This document shows, in pieces, positions 23,581 to 34,484 of a stretch of 64,000 nt of DNA. Made by a program: the position numbers and the translations under genes. Numbering within the stretch: position 1 is the first letter of the stretch; every line of letters starts with the position of its first letter. The DNA lies in the NCBI RefSeq assembly GCF_020497125.1, contig NC_059082.1, forward strand, positions 66,294,948 to 66,358,947, given 5' to 3'. Below the pieces are notes generated by a model, which had not been told where the DNA came from, ran no database searches, and was given only the letters and a program-made list of their open reading frames with translations. The DNA is from Mauremys mutica. Lineage: Eukaryota > Chordata > Testudines > Geoemydidae.

Positions 23581-23640
23581 GACCTCATAGTGGTCCCTTC
23601 TGACCTTAAGTCTATGATTCCTTGATAAAGCCACTGCAAA

Positions 23641-24812
23641 TACTGTACTTGGGTCCACATTGCCTAGGACATTTGTTATTAACTTCACTTGATAGACAGG
23701 AGTCTCTTATTCTAAGAGTTGATTACCTTGGCCTCTTTTCTTAAATCTTGGACTCAGGTCATGAAACAGCTGTGCTAAGAGCCTTAAGGGATGAGGGACT
23801 TATGTACAGGTCTTATGTATAGATCCCTTCACACAAGTACATCTTCCACCTCGACACTGGTATGGTTTGGGAGTTGCATCCTGTCTGCTTCATCATACCA
23901 TTGTTGAAAACATCTGATAGGCATCCTTGTGGCTATTGGTTATTAGGACTACGTGCATTACTAGCTGTTGGCCATAACTGAAGCTTGAGACATTTCAATA
24001 AAATTGCAACCTTGATCTTTAATCCATTTACCAAAATCTTGTGTTTTATTTCTGTATCCCTCCAAAGGGCAACAGCAAACATCGAATATTTAAAAACAAA
24101 ACAACTAGAGACCACATTGACTGCATAGGATAATCTGAATTTTCTATCTGTAAATAATTTACTTGGTATAACTTCTGAGAATACTGAGAAATTGATTAAT
24201 CTAAGACCTATTACAGATGAATAAATTAATAGGAACGACTAATTGTAAAGTTACCAGTATTTGATTTAGTTCAGATTTCCTGCACAGATTTGTATATCAA
24301 ACCTTGGTCAAAATATAGATTAAAGACTCCACCATCATTTCATTTATACATTGAAATATTTAATTGCACATACCTGAAAACCTCCTACATATACAATGCC
24401 TTTTAGACATATGTCTCTGAAAACCTACCCTATCACCTGCATAGATCTGTAAGAAATAGAAATCACTGCTTGTTTTTACTAATCCTCTAATAGTCTTAAA
24501 TCGGGAATTAGTTTAACACATTAAAAGGTTAATTATGAAGCACTGTTTGCATTAAATAACTAACAGGAATATATAGCTCAAGTATTCAATTCCCTGTGAT
24601 TTGTTTCTCGTTTCTCAACTGGGAAAATTATGGTTTGTATTGTGCATTTCAGAGATACATCATTCACAGCTACATCAAATATAATTGATATACTCACCTG
24701 CATTTGTGCTCTATTTTATTAGGATTAAATTTCTGATTATAACTTTCACTTTAATGCATTCAGTACTTAATTTCACAATATTAATAAATGTCGAGACTAT
24801 GCTTTCCTTTAC
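23641..24812. other. Intron downstream of the SNX29 exon
   Basis: AT-rich. No further exon recognised on the minus strand. Confidence 0.55.
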
Positions 24813-24953
24813 CTTGTTTCCAATGGCTTTTTTTGGTGGGAAGTTAAAGGTCCTTACTTGGTGGTATTTATTCTGTAGCTTGTGGTGCAAGCTTCTGAAT
24901 TCTGCATATCTTCGATAAACATTCCATTCATCATCTTTTATTCTGATATATAC
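24813..24953 (-). CDS. SNX29: Internal exon encoding part of a PX domain, probably sorting nexin 29
   Basis: On the minus strand an open 141-bp segment is flanked by a consensus acceptor (cttgcag at 24954-24960) and donor (gtaaag at 24807-24812). It is exactly 47 codons with both ends in phase 0. The peptide starts VYIRIKDDEW and ends KKAIGNK. It holds the PX hallmarks: the RRY-x-EF motif (residues 14-19), whose first arginine normally contacts the phosphoinositide 3-phosphate, and a proline-lysine stretch FPPKK (38-42) that belongs to the membrane-binding loop. PX proteins bind phosphoinositides on endosomal membranes. The match to SNX29, where the PX domain is C-terminal, is from memory of the family. 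Another PX protein is possible but less likely. No neighbouring exon is recognisable, so the flanking introns exceed about 24 kb downstream and 39 kb upstream. Confidence 0.8.
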
Positions 24954-26784
24954 CTGCAAGTGTAGACAAGAAAAGTTCAATTTTAAAGGCAATCATTACA
25001 TTCATTTTGTCTCTCTTTGTTAAAAGTACTGTTTGTCAACTACCTTCACCTTTATGACATAACATTCTCAGTAGTTTTAGGACTATTTACCTACAACTAC
25101 ATCCAACTGCAAACAGTCATCGATTGTAGTTATGTCTGTTCAACAGGCCATTAATCTAATTTTCTTTTATTGGATTCAGTGGTGACATACATTAACTTGC
25201 TCATTATTACAAGACGGGGCTGCAATTTTGTAGTAAGATAGCTGCTAATGCTTCCTGTTGCCATGGTTTTCAGCAGGTTCTGCTGACCAGTGCACAAAGA
25301 AAAACTTAATCTGATATACTTTACATTGATTTCTGTACATTTAATAGTTTTCCAACTTCACACATGAATTTCTAGACATAATTCTTAAGTCACAAACTTT
25401 ATTTACTCATCATCATTATGCTGAAGCAAACCACATCCTTCACAAATGAATGTTTTTTTTAAGAAGTCAACATGTATTATAAAATACTGGAGTATAAACT
25501 ACTGAAATCTTATTATTTGGAAAATAGAGGCAATTTTCTCTCTCTTTTTTTTTTTTTGCACAGGACGTGTAATATAATTTCACAAACTGAATGTTTTTGC
25601 CACAGCTCAATTACTTTCATGAGGGTACTACCAATAATGTGCTAAATGTTCTCCTCCCAGAGGGAAAAACCATAGAGAAGGAAAACATGCTCACAAAACT
25701 CTGAAAATTAATTAATGGCTCTGGAACTATGTTCTCTATTGGGAAAAGGGGTTTTAACCTTATTGAGGGAGCAGGAAAGGCATGGCTCTAAAACCCAGAA
25801 ACTCCACAATGAACTCAGGACCCAACACCAGTGGCACTAAGCATGTGTTTAAAGTACCTTACTGAATTAGTGAAAACTAGATGATTCTAAGACATACTAT
25901 ATAATTAAGGCACAATATATTAGAAATCTTAATGTAAAAAAATTAGATTTAAATGAAGGATATCAATGCCAGTGATAGGAAACATTTCCATATATGCAAA
26001 CATTTGATGCACTGTGGTAAGAACTGCATTTTTAAATACTTTTTATATGCTCAGCTCTTTCCCCACCTTTCTTTAATCACTATGTTTAAAATATATTCCT
26101 TTGGCATATATAACCATTATTCAGAATTTTTCAGGCTCCTTATAAAACAACGTATACCTAAATTATTTTAATATAGAAATCCTATTTTTACTACTCAACT
26201 ACAGAGAAAATTGTAATTTGGTGAACCATGCAATTCTATGTTACCTGGTAAGGTGTAACCTGTAGTTAAGTAATTAAGGAGTCTAATACACTGTAACTGA
26301 ACATTTTAAAGACTGCAAAACCAGATTCATGTGTTGTATACGTCTTTAAAGATTTTACTTGTTCTTTGAAGAAAACAGATATTGATTTCTTTGAGATTGT
26401 AAGGTATGAAGAACTGACACTAAGAGCCCTGTGTCATATTGAATTTATTGACAATCATATAATAGAGTCTGAAAGGCATATTAAAGTTCCTGCTTTAGTA
26501 CAAGCATTTACAACTTTATTATCTCAACAGGGAATACTATTCAGAAGCCAAGATATTTCAAGACCATTAATCTCAACTCACTTGGGAAATCAAAGAAAAT
26601 AAGCCCTAAATGTTAAAAAGATTGGTTAAGCTTGTTTTAGTTTAGTGCCCATAAGGCATGCAGATGGCTACTGTTAGGCAAATGAATTACAAAACGTGAG
26701 TATAGAAGGGTGGAGAACAAAAAGTCTCTATAGTTGATTTACTACTATACATCACCAAATCAAGCAGCCTGGTACACGTTGGGT
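24954..26784. other. Intron upstream of the SNX29 exon
   Basis: AT-rich with a T-tract at 25544-25557. No exon recognised. The 78-codon frame at 26366 has no family signature. Confidence 0.5.
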
Positions 26785-26855
26785 TGAAATCCTGACCCTA
26801 CTGAAGTCAATGGGAGTTTTGCCATTGACTTCAGTGCGGGCAGGATTTCATCGCC
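26785..26855. repeat. Palindromic repeat, about 70 bp
   Basis: The arms tgaaatcctgaccctactg and cagtgcgggcaggatttca, with tcaatggg and ccattga inside, fold back on each other. A partial relative lies at about 40575-40620. Confidence 0.7.
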
Positions 26856-27217
26856 TGCCTTTAATTACGAATTCAGCCTAATTTCTGACTACTAAACAAG
26901 CAACAACACTAAAACAGATGCTATGATAACACTGACAGCCACTTTGAGGAACTGGTGACTTCAAATTGTGCCAGTGGAGTAGGAAAGGTCTTCAATATCA
27001 TGAAATAATCTATCAAAAATGAATATTCTATATAACAGAAACTAGCACAAGTTATTTGAACCAAATTTTAAAAAAATAAACAAATGGTCATTTCTCAATA
27101 ACTTTCATACAGCAAATATAAGCCATTAATATCAATATCTTGCCAAGAATCCTATTCCTTTTCTAGTGTCTACTCATGCATCTCCCAACCCACTTCCCTG
27201 ATTGTTTGTTTATATTT

Positions 27218-27400
27218 ATTATGATTGCATTAGTGTGGCATCTACGCACCAGACAAGCACCTCTTTGAAGTAGAAGAATTTTATCTACATTTAACAGGTG
27301 GGGAAACTGAGACAAAAAGAAAGAATAAGTGATTTGCCCAGGAAGCCTGTGGCAAATTTGAAACCAGATCTCCTAATTCCCAGTCCAGTGGCCCTTCCCA
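27218..27400 (+). mobile_element. MIR-like SINE fragment
   Basis: The segment ggtggggaaactgagacaaa, then gtgatttgcccagg, then a diverged accagatctcctaattcc follow the MIR 3' half in order. Confidence 0.6.
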
Positions 27401-27522
27401 TCTTAGCAGAAGTTTGATCAGACCAACAGGAGAATGGCAACTCCCTGTGGTACTGGTGAGAGGAAGCGCTATGCTGCAGGAATGATATCATTCATAGATA
27501 ACAGAGAGAATAAACAAGAAAA

Positions 27523-27581
27523 ATCCAGATATCAATTCTAACATTAACATTAATACCAGATACCAATTCTAACATTAACAT
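27523..27581. repeat. Short tandem duplication
   Basis: A unit of about 30 bp, ccagatatcaattctaac..., occurs twice with one or two differences. Confidence 0.8.
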
Positions 27582-27820
27582 TGATTTTTTATAAAGCATT
27601 TTTTCACTATAATCTATTGTTCTAGGGTGTAGACCGAAGTCATATATAATTTGACCCTGCTAGTCTCTAAACATTTAGTTTTATTAAACTAGAGAAGAAA
27701 ATGATTGTCAAAACAAAGCAAGGTCCTACACTTGACTTGATGCTATTTCTCTCTGTTTGGCTGTAACATAACTTTTGAAAGCTGCATCTGATCAATTCCA
27801 AAATTTCAAGGAATGTTCTA

Positions 27821-28010
27821 AGGGGGAGGGATAGCTCAGTGGTTTGAGCATTGGCCTGCTAAACCCAGGGTTGTAAGTTCAATCCTTGAGGGGGCCACTT
27901 AGGGATCTGGGGCAAAAATTTGGTCCTGCTAGTGAAGGCAGGGGGCTGGACTCGATGACCTTTTGAGGTCCCTTCCAGTTCTAGGAGATATACCAATCTC
28001 CAATTATTAC
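27821..28010 (+). mobile_element. tRNA-derived SINE with CR1-like tail (turtle Pol III SINE)
   Basis: A tRNA-like head carries an A box (tagctcagtggtttgagc, 27832-27849) and a B box (ggttgtaagttcaatcc). A middle block, gatctggggcaaaaatt, follows. The 3' part (ggctggactcgatgacctttt...cccttccagttcta) resembles the CR1 3' end. This structure matches the known cryptodiran tRNA-Lys SINE, which is mobilised by CR1 machinery through the shared tail. It is the best taxonomic marker in the window. Confidence 0.88.
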
Positions 28011-28204
28011 CTTTACCTTAAGCATCAATGGGCAGAACCATGTTGCTTATGGTCAAAGTCAGAAAACGATATGGGCAAAATGATGGACACATGGAGTCCC
28101 TGCCATCTGGCTAGTAGACCCATCAGCTTCCACCAGTTCTGTAATAGTCTATAGATCAAAAGAAATGCACGAGGGCATTAGCACCTTCCAGCATAACATT
28201 ACTC

Positions 28205-28325
28205 CCCATCTCAGCTCTGCCCATAGTCCCTGAAGAAGAGCTCTGTGTAACTTGAAAGCTTGTGTCTTTCAGCAACAGAAGTTGGCCCAATAAAAGATAT
28301 TATCCCACCCACCTTATCTCTTGAT
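28205..28325 (+). mobile_element. Penelope-type 3' tail repeat
   Basis: The text gaagaagagctctgtgtaac...gaaagcttgtg...caataaaagatattatccc is a common reptile repeat tail. Its layout (tgaagaag, hairpin, gaaagct) parallels the Penelope tail at 18160-18200. Assignment to Penelope is inference. Confidence 0.5.
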
Positions 28326-28329
28326 TAGA

Positions 28330-29539
28330 ATGTTGACACCCTCAAATACTTATCAGCCAGATAGAAAGAAAAGAAATAAAAATTTGGGTGAAGTATAGGG
28401 AGAGGGGGTACACAGAGCTCCTGGAATAGGAGACCCTGGTATAGTGGAAGAAGGGCATACAGAACAGAGAGATGGAGGGTATGTGTGCTGGGAGTCCTTG
28501 AAATAGAGAGAGATGGGAGGATGGCGCCCAGGGAGCTTATGATGGGGAAATGTAGTAATGCAATAAGTCTCTTGTGTGCACCATGCACTTGGCCTATACA
28601 AACAACAAAGTATGCCATCCTCTAGTTAATTACTCAGCATTCTCTCATTGACATTGTTCAAATTCATGTCTGTTCTTGTGCCAAAAACAAACCATAATGC
28701 TACAACTTAACAATTACATGTAATATCGTCCTCTTCTGATCTAACAAATAAATAAATAAAAAGATAAAGATAACTTGTAAAACTGCAGATGCTATTTTAA
28801 AATCGTGTTTTAGAATGCTTAAAAACTCTAAGGCTTATTCACTGGTCAATTAAAAAAACAATTCCAAGACCCTCTGTATCCCAGCTCACACTGGTTTTCT
28901 GACAGATGTTTCTTTTTCCTCTTATAATCGGTTTCCTCAACTAACGCCATTAAGTAATTTTAAATTAAAGATCCCCTTACACATTAAATCAGACTCTCTC
29001 CAAGAATGGTTATTTAATTGGAGAGCAAGGATTTTTGCTTGAACATTCTATCATCTGTCTCTCAAAGAAAAAGTTAGCACTTTTGTCTGTAGTATAGAAG
29101 TATTTTCCATCAACACTGTCTCATGCAAAGGCTGATTGGCAGCCTCCCTTTGTGGCCATAATATACCACATTTGAAAGACAGATTCTAATTAATACACAC
29201 TAAGAATTAATCTACAATTTTCTAATCTCAAAGAGCACTGAAGCCTTGAAGATTTGAAAAGAAGTGACTAAATTAACTGTTGTTGTAATCCTGTTTTGCA
29301 GACAGCCAGTTGGTGATATATCTGCAGTGTTTTTAGAGCCATATCGAAATTATTGTGATAATACTGTCATAATAAAGTCAGTTCATGGCCCTTAATTCTG
29401 CTCCTCAGGGCAGAATGATTCTGTCCCCAGAAATCTCTAGTCAAGCAGCACACTATATTAAGCGCTGTTGAACTCCGGAAGATTCGATAATCACATTCTA
29501 ATATAATGCATGGATTTATACTGATATTGTGTTCCTGTG
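28330..29539. other. Intronic sequence
   Basis: No gene recognised. The right part may belong to the Penelope copy that the Harbinger element interrupted. Confidence 0.5.
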
Positions 29540-29661
29540 TGCTTTCTTTTAGAGTATAAGCTTGTTGCTTTGGTCCTGATATTGCAAATTCTTGTGTGGC
29601 TCGCAGCAAGAAGTACAAAGTTGATGTGCTCCAATTGTCTGTTGAAGCTGATTGTGGTGTC
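29540..29661 (-). mobile_element. Penelope-like element, part left of the Harbinger insertion
   Basis: The sequence ending gttgaagctgattgtggtgtc continues, after removal of the Harbinger element, into aagaaatttatgctggtgtgg at 34483. That fits one Penelope copy split by the insertion. The left border is a guess. Confidence 0.6.
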
Positions 29662-30042
29662 TAAGGGTACGTCTACACTACAAGACTATTTCGAATCTAC
29701 TTAATTCGAATTTGTGGAATCGACCTTATGAAGTCGAATTTGTGTATCCACAGTAAATACACTAATTCAACTGTCTGAGTCCACAGTAACGGGGCCAGCG
29801 TCGACTTTGGAAGCGGTGAACTGTGGGAAGCTATCCCACAGTTCCCGCACTTCCCGCTGCCCATTGGAATGCTGGGTAGAGCCCCCAATGCCTGCTGGGG
29901 GAAAAAATGTGTCGAGGGTGGTTTTGGGTAACTGTCATCATTGAACCGTCAATCACGCCCTCCCTCCCTGAAAGCGCCGTCGGGAAATCTGTTCGTGCCC
30001 TTCTCTGGTCGGTTACAGCGCGGACGCCACAGCACTGCGAGC

Positions 30043-31326
30043 ATGGAGCCCGCTGCGATCATCGCTGCACTTATGGCCGTTGTCAACTCCTCGCACCTTA
30101 TCGTCCACCTCTTCCACAGTCAGCTGCTGAGAAATCGGGCGAGGAGGCTCCGGCAGCGCGGTGAGGACAGGAAGTCACAGAGTGGTGCAGACCTCTCACA
30201 TAGCAGGGTACGCCGCGCAATGGAGATCATGGTGGCAATGGGTCAAGTTCATGGTGTGGAATGGCGATTCTGGGCCCGGGAAACAAGCACGGACTGGTGG
30301 GACCGCATAGTGCTGCAGGTCTGGGATGAATCACAGTGGCTGCGAAACTTCAGGATGCGTAAGGGCACTTTCCTTGAACTCTGTGACTTGCTGTCCCCTG
30401 CCCTGAAGCGCCAGGACACCCGGATGCGAGCAGCCCTGACTGTGCAGAAGCGAGTGGCCATAGCCCTCTGGAAACTTGCAACGCCAGACAGCTACCGGTC
30501 AGTAGCGAACCACTTTGGCATGGGCAAATCTACCGTAGGGCTTGCTGTGATTCAAGTAGCCCACGCAATCGTTGAGCAACTGCTCTCAAAGGTAGTGACC
30601 CTAGGAAACGTCCAGGTCGTCAGAGATGGCTTCACCGCGATGGGATTCCCAAACTGCGGTGGGCCTATAGATGGGACTCACATCCCTATCCTGGGACCGG
30701 CCCACCAGGCCAGCGAGTACATTAACCGAAAGGGCTACTTTTCTATGGCGCTGCAAGCACTGGTGGACCATAGGGGACGTTTTACCAACATCTACGTCGG
30801 GTGGCCGGGCAAGGTTCATGACGCGCGTGTGTTCAGGAACTCTGGTCTGTTTAAACGCCTCCAGGCAGGTACTTTCTTCCCGGACCACAAAATAACGGTT
30901 GGGGATGTGCAGATGCCTACGGTGATCCTTGGGGACCCAGCCTACCCGCTAATGCCCTGGCTCATGAAGCCCTATACAGGCGCCTTGGACAGTGAGAAGG
31001 AACTCTTCAACTACCGGCTGAGCAAGTGCAGAATGGTGGTGGAGTGTGCTTTTGGATGTCTCAAGGGGAGATGGCGGAGCTTACTGACTCGCTCGGACCT
31101 CAGCGAAAAAAATATCCCCGTTGTTATTGCCGCTTGCTGTGTGCTCCACAATCTCTGTGAGAGCAAGGGGGAGACCTTTATGGCGGGATGGGAGGTTGAG
31201 GCAAATCGCCTGGCTGCTGATTACGCTCAGCCAGACAGCCGTGCCGATAGAAGATCCCAGCGGGAAGCGCTGTGCATCCGGGAGGCTTTGAAAGCTAGGT
31301 TCCTCGGAGAGCAGGGTAACCTATGA
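30043..31326 (+). CDS. Harbinger DDE transposase (HARBI1-like)
   Basis: This enzyme cuts and rejoins the transposon ends in the nucleus, with the Myb-like partner carrying it to DNA. I chose the start at 30043 (MEPAAI), which gives 427 residues. The frame is open from 29941, but family members start at this methionine. An N-terminal helical segment and a helix-turn-helix-like block (SYRSVANHFGMGKSTV, about 150-165) precede the catalytic domain. Conserved acidic positions are D210 (IDGTHI), D260 (HDARVF), D298 (GDPAYP) and E334 (MVVECAFG). Domesticated vertebrate HARBI1 belongs to the same family, but the flanking terminal repeats show this is a transposon gene. No stop or frameshift is present. 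A possible poly(A) signal, aataaa, is at 31443-31448. Confidence 0.92.
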   Translation: MEPAAIIAALMAVVNSSHLIVHLFHSQLLRNRARRLRQRGEDRKSQSGADLSHSRVRRAMEIMVAMGQVHGVEWRFWARETSTDWWDRIVLQVWDESQWLRNFRMRKGTFLELCDLLSPALKRQDTRMRAALTVQKRVAIALWKLATPDSYRSVANHFGMGKSTVGLAVIQVAHAIVEQLLSKVVTLGNVQVVRDGFTAMGFPNCGGPIDGTHIPILGPAHQASEYINRKGYFSMALQALVDHRGRFTNIYVGWPGKVHDARVFRNSGLFKRLQAGTFFPDHKITVGDVQMPTVILGDPAYPLMPWLMKPYTGALDSEKELFNYRLSKCRMVVECAFGCLKGRWRSLLTRSDLSEKNIPVVIAACCVLHNLCESKGETFMAGWEVEANRLAADYAQPDSRADRRSQREALCIREALKARFLGEQGNL

Positions 31327-31614
31327 CTCTCCAGTTGATTTACAGAGAAGCTGAACCTGAGCCTGTTTCAGTGATTGTTGACTTCGATCTGCGGTTACAT
31401 ACCCCGTTCTCCAGGTTTCCCCCCTTCCAACACACGTTTCAAAATAAATTTAATGGAACACTGATTATTAACAAAGTTTTCTTTAATTATGAATTCCTGT
31501 TCAAGGGTTGAAACATGGACGCAGACTGTGGTGGGTACGGTGTGCAATGATGTACAGACCGCTTCTACACTAGAGGAATGAAAGGCTCCTGCTCCTACAG
31601 CGGTCTCTGGGGGG

Positions 31615-31800
31615 AGGACGGTTGCAGGTGGGTGTGCAGGAAGGGGTGGGTTTGCAGGAAGGGGTGAGGGGTGCCGTCTTTGGGACGGAGTTTGGATGCA
31701 GGCTCTGGGCTGGGGGTTGGGGCGTAGGAAGGGGTGAGGGGTGTGTGGGAAGGGTGAGTATGTGTCCGTGGATGAGGGCTCTTGCTGGGGCTCAGGGCAT
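31615..31800. repeat. Imperfect G-rich minisatellite in Harbinger
   Basis: Repeats of the type ggagtttggatgcaggctctgggctggggg and gcaggaaggggtgagg. The same motif appears at 49670-50040 in a different transposon. Confidence 0.75.
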
Positions 31801-32184
31801 CGGAGAGGCTCGTGGCTAGGGTGGAAGGGCATGGTAAGGGCAGCCTGCCTTGCCATTTGTGGATGGCAGGCGCTAGGACCCTGGGGCAGCATACACCTCA
31901 CAGACTGACCCGGGGCAGCATTCACCTCCTAGAATGACCCTGGTGCCTAGTGACTGCAGTCTGTGTGTGTCCTGCTGTTGATCCTGCCCCCAAGTCTGTA
32001 CCCTGGTAATGGAGGCTGTCCTATGCAATTAAAAAACCCCTCCCCCCCCTTCACACAAAGTCTTCTGACAAGGAAAACGTGACGGAAACAGTGAATAACA
32101 ACAAACTACTCTTAATACTCAACTACACAGTGGGGGGATGAAACTTGGATTTGGGACTAGGTGATCCAGGAAGGGAAGCACTTC

Positions 32185-34091
32185 TCATACTTTAGGGAAT
32201 GAGAGCTGTTTGGTACATGAGCGCTCTGCTGGGGTGGAGTGACAGTTTTCACGGCCCCTAGCGCCCCTCCTTCTTGTGATTTTTGGTGAGGGGGGGACAG
32301 GACTTTGTGGCGGGGGAAGGCGGTTGCAGATACAGTTCAGGGGGGATCTCTGCTCCTGCCTGTGGTCCTGCAGAACATCTACAAGGCGCCGGAGCGTTTC
32401 CGTTTGCTCCCTCATTAGCCCAAGCAGCGTTTGAGTCGCTGCTGGTCTTCCTGCCGCCACCTGTCCTCCCGTTCGCTGTGTGAGCGCTGGTGCTGACATA
32501 GGGTCTCCCTCCACTGTCTCTGCTCGGCCGCCTCGGCTCTGGAGCAAGCCATCAGTTCCGAGAACATGTCGTCCCTAGTCTTTTTCTTTCGCCGCCTAAT
32601 CTGCGCCAGCCTCTGTGAGGGGGATGCCGGGGCAGTTCGTGAAAGAGCCGCAGCTGTGTGATGGGAGAAAGGAAGTGATTTCCTTGAAAAGATACATGTT
32701 TGCGAACACTGAACACAGTCTACTCAGTTTCAGTGAACAAGACCATACAGGGCACCTAGTCTCACGAGCTCTCAGGACAAGTTCGAGATTTCGGAATACG
32801 CTTTCATTGGCTGCGGTCTTGCACAGGAGATCGGACAAGCGGGGCGGTACAGCTGAATCCGTGTAGCAGCCAGGCCTGGTAAGCACTACACTATAGGCTG
32901 CTTAACAGTTAATGGATAGCTGTGCCCTCCCGCTGAAGGCAATCTGTAAAGCATAAAGTCTGACCCTGTTCCAGCCCCTCGCGGCTGTGCCCGGGAAAGA
33001 TCACTGTATGCTTTTCCTCTGCGGCCTCCAACACGTGGCTGTTAAACGAAGGTCATTGCTATGCAAAGTAAAAGTCAAGCATTCACAATAGTAACAGTAC
33101 ACTAATTGCCCTAATTAGATGCAGCAGTCGCCGAACGAGATTACCCTGAGGCGGGTCACTCGGAGAGAGAGAGAGAGAGAGGATGCTGCTAGAATCCCTG
33201 CACAGACCAGGACCATATGCTGCCATGCTGGTGGAGGCAATGATTCCGCTGTACATTAGGATGGCCTGGCGCGGAAGAGTGTGCTTCCACGGAGCACCAA
33301 ATAAGGCACCTCTCCCCAGGAACCTCCTGCGGAGGCTTTTCGAGCTCCTGTACGAGAGCTTCGTGGAAGTGTCCCAGGAGGATTTCTGTTCCATCCCTAT
33401 ATGTGTGGACCTTCTTTTTATATAGTTTTATATGGAAAAGTCTTTATATAGTTTTTATATATTTTTTATTCCTGTTTTTTAAAAAATAAAGGTTTCCATG
33501 TTTATAGCACTTACCGACTGATCCTTCCCCTGATTCTGAGTCCGGGTTAACGGCCGGGGAGGGTTGGTAGGGGATCTCTGTGAGGTTGATGAAGAGATCC
33601 TGGCTGTCGGGGAAAGCGGTATTGTAAGCGCTGTCGCCTGCGTCGTCCTCCACAAACCCTTCCTCATCTTCCCCATCGGCGAACATCGGCGAGGAACTGC
33701 CCCTCGACACTATCCCATACTCAGAGTCCACGGTCACTGGTGGGGCAGTGGTGGCAGACCCACCTAGAATGGCATGCAGTGCCTCGTAGAAGCGGCATGT
33801 CTGGGGCTGGGCTCCGGAGCGTACGTTTGCCGCTCTGATTTTTTGGTAGCCTTGTCTCAGGTCCTTGATTTTCACGCGGCACTGCGTTGTATCCCGGCTG
33901 TATCCTCTGAGTGCCATGGCTTTGGAGACCTTCTCGTAGGTCTTTGCATTCCGTTTGTTGGAGCGCAGCTCCGAAAGCACAGACTCATCACCCCACACAC
34001 CGATCAGATCCAGGACTTCACGGTCTGTCCATGCTGGGGACCTCTTTCTATTCTGGGATTGCATGGACTCCTCTGCTGGAGAGCTCTGCAT
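32185..34091 (-). CDS. Harbinger Myb/SANT-like protein, two exons, C-terminal frameshift
   Basis: In Harbinger elements this second protein binds transposon ends and helps bring the transposase to the nucleus. Exon 1 is 34091-33515. I chose the start MQSSPAEE (34091); the frame is open back to 34172. It has a Myb/trihelix domain, beginning SPAWTDREVLDLI near residue 20, with QCRVKIKDLRQGYQK and CRFYEALH later, then an acidic region. The donor gtaagt lies at 33509-33514. The acceptor cacacag (32654-32660) opens exon 2 (32653-32185) in frame, giving SQRLAQIRRRKKK, DDMFSELM and a charged helix. A one-base shift near 32420-32445 breaks the join with the final block (LLGLMREQTETLRRLV), so the C-terminus may be lost. 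The splice model is inferred from consensus sites and frame. Confidence 0.82.
33162..33182. repeat. (GA)n microsatellite
   Basis: About ten GA units, within the Myb-gene intron of the Harbinger element. Confidence 0.9.
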
Positions 34092-34484
34092 CGTTGCAGG
34101 TGCTGCGGAGCTCGCCCCGATGTCCAACCAGGACATCAGATTCAAAGTGCCCAGACAGAAAAAGGAATTCAAATTTTCCCGGGTCGTTTCCTGTGTGGCT
34201 GGTCAGAAAATCCAAGCTTGGACTGCTGTCCAGAGCGTCAACAGAGTGGTGCACTGTGGGATAGCTCCCGGAGCTACTAAGTTCGATTTGCATCCACACA
34301 TAGCCTAATTCGAGATAGCCATGTCGAATTTAGCGCTACTCCCCTCGTCGGGGTGGAGTACCGAATTCGAACTAAAGAGCCCTCTAGGTCGAATTAAACG
34401 GCTTCCTGGTGTGGACGGTTGAGCGGTTAATTCGAATTAACGCTGCTAAATTCGATTTAAAGTCCTAGTGTAGACCAGGCCTAA

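Larger units (their letters stand above)
21830..23640 (+). mobile_element. CR1 LINE, 5'-truncated
   Basis: It carries the reverse-transcriptase half of CR1 ORF2 (21894-23000), followed by a 3' UTR that ends near 23620 in a tctatgattc repeat typical of CR1. A separate CR1 tail lies inside it at 23510-23580. Truncation at the 5' side is normal for target-primed insertion. Confidence 0.88.
29665..34481 (+). mobile_element. Autonomous-type Harbinger (PIF/Harbinger) DNA transposon, 4.8 kb
   Basis: The ends gggtacgtctacactac and gtgtagaccaggcc are inverted repeats with further subterminal ttcgaat-type motifs. A 3-bp TAA duplication flanks it (29662-29664 and 34482-34484), as Harbinger elements make. 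It encodes the two proteins the family needs: a DDE transposase (plus strand) and a Myb-like DNA-binding protein (minus strand), arranged convergently. The transposase frame is open and CpG sites are abundant, suggesting a relatively recent insertion. It sits within an older Penelope copy. Confidence 0.93.

Noticed and set aside
27821..27900. Possible tRNA gene
   Set aside because: A and B boxes are present, but no cloverleaf can be completed and the CR1-like 3' tail shows it is a SINE.
33774..34308. Plus-strand frames up to 168 codons
   Set aside because: They are antisense to the Myb-like exon of the Harbinger element.
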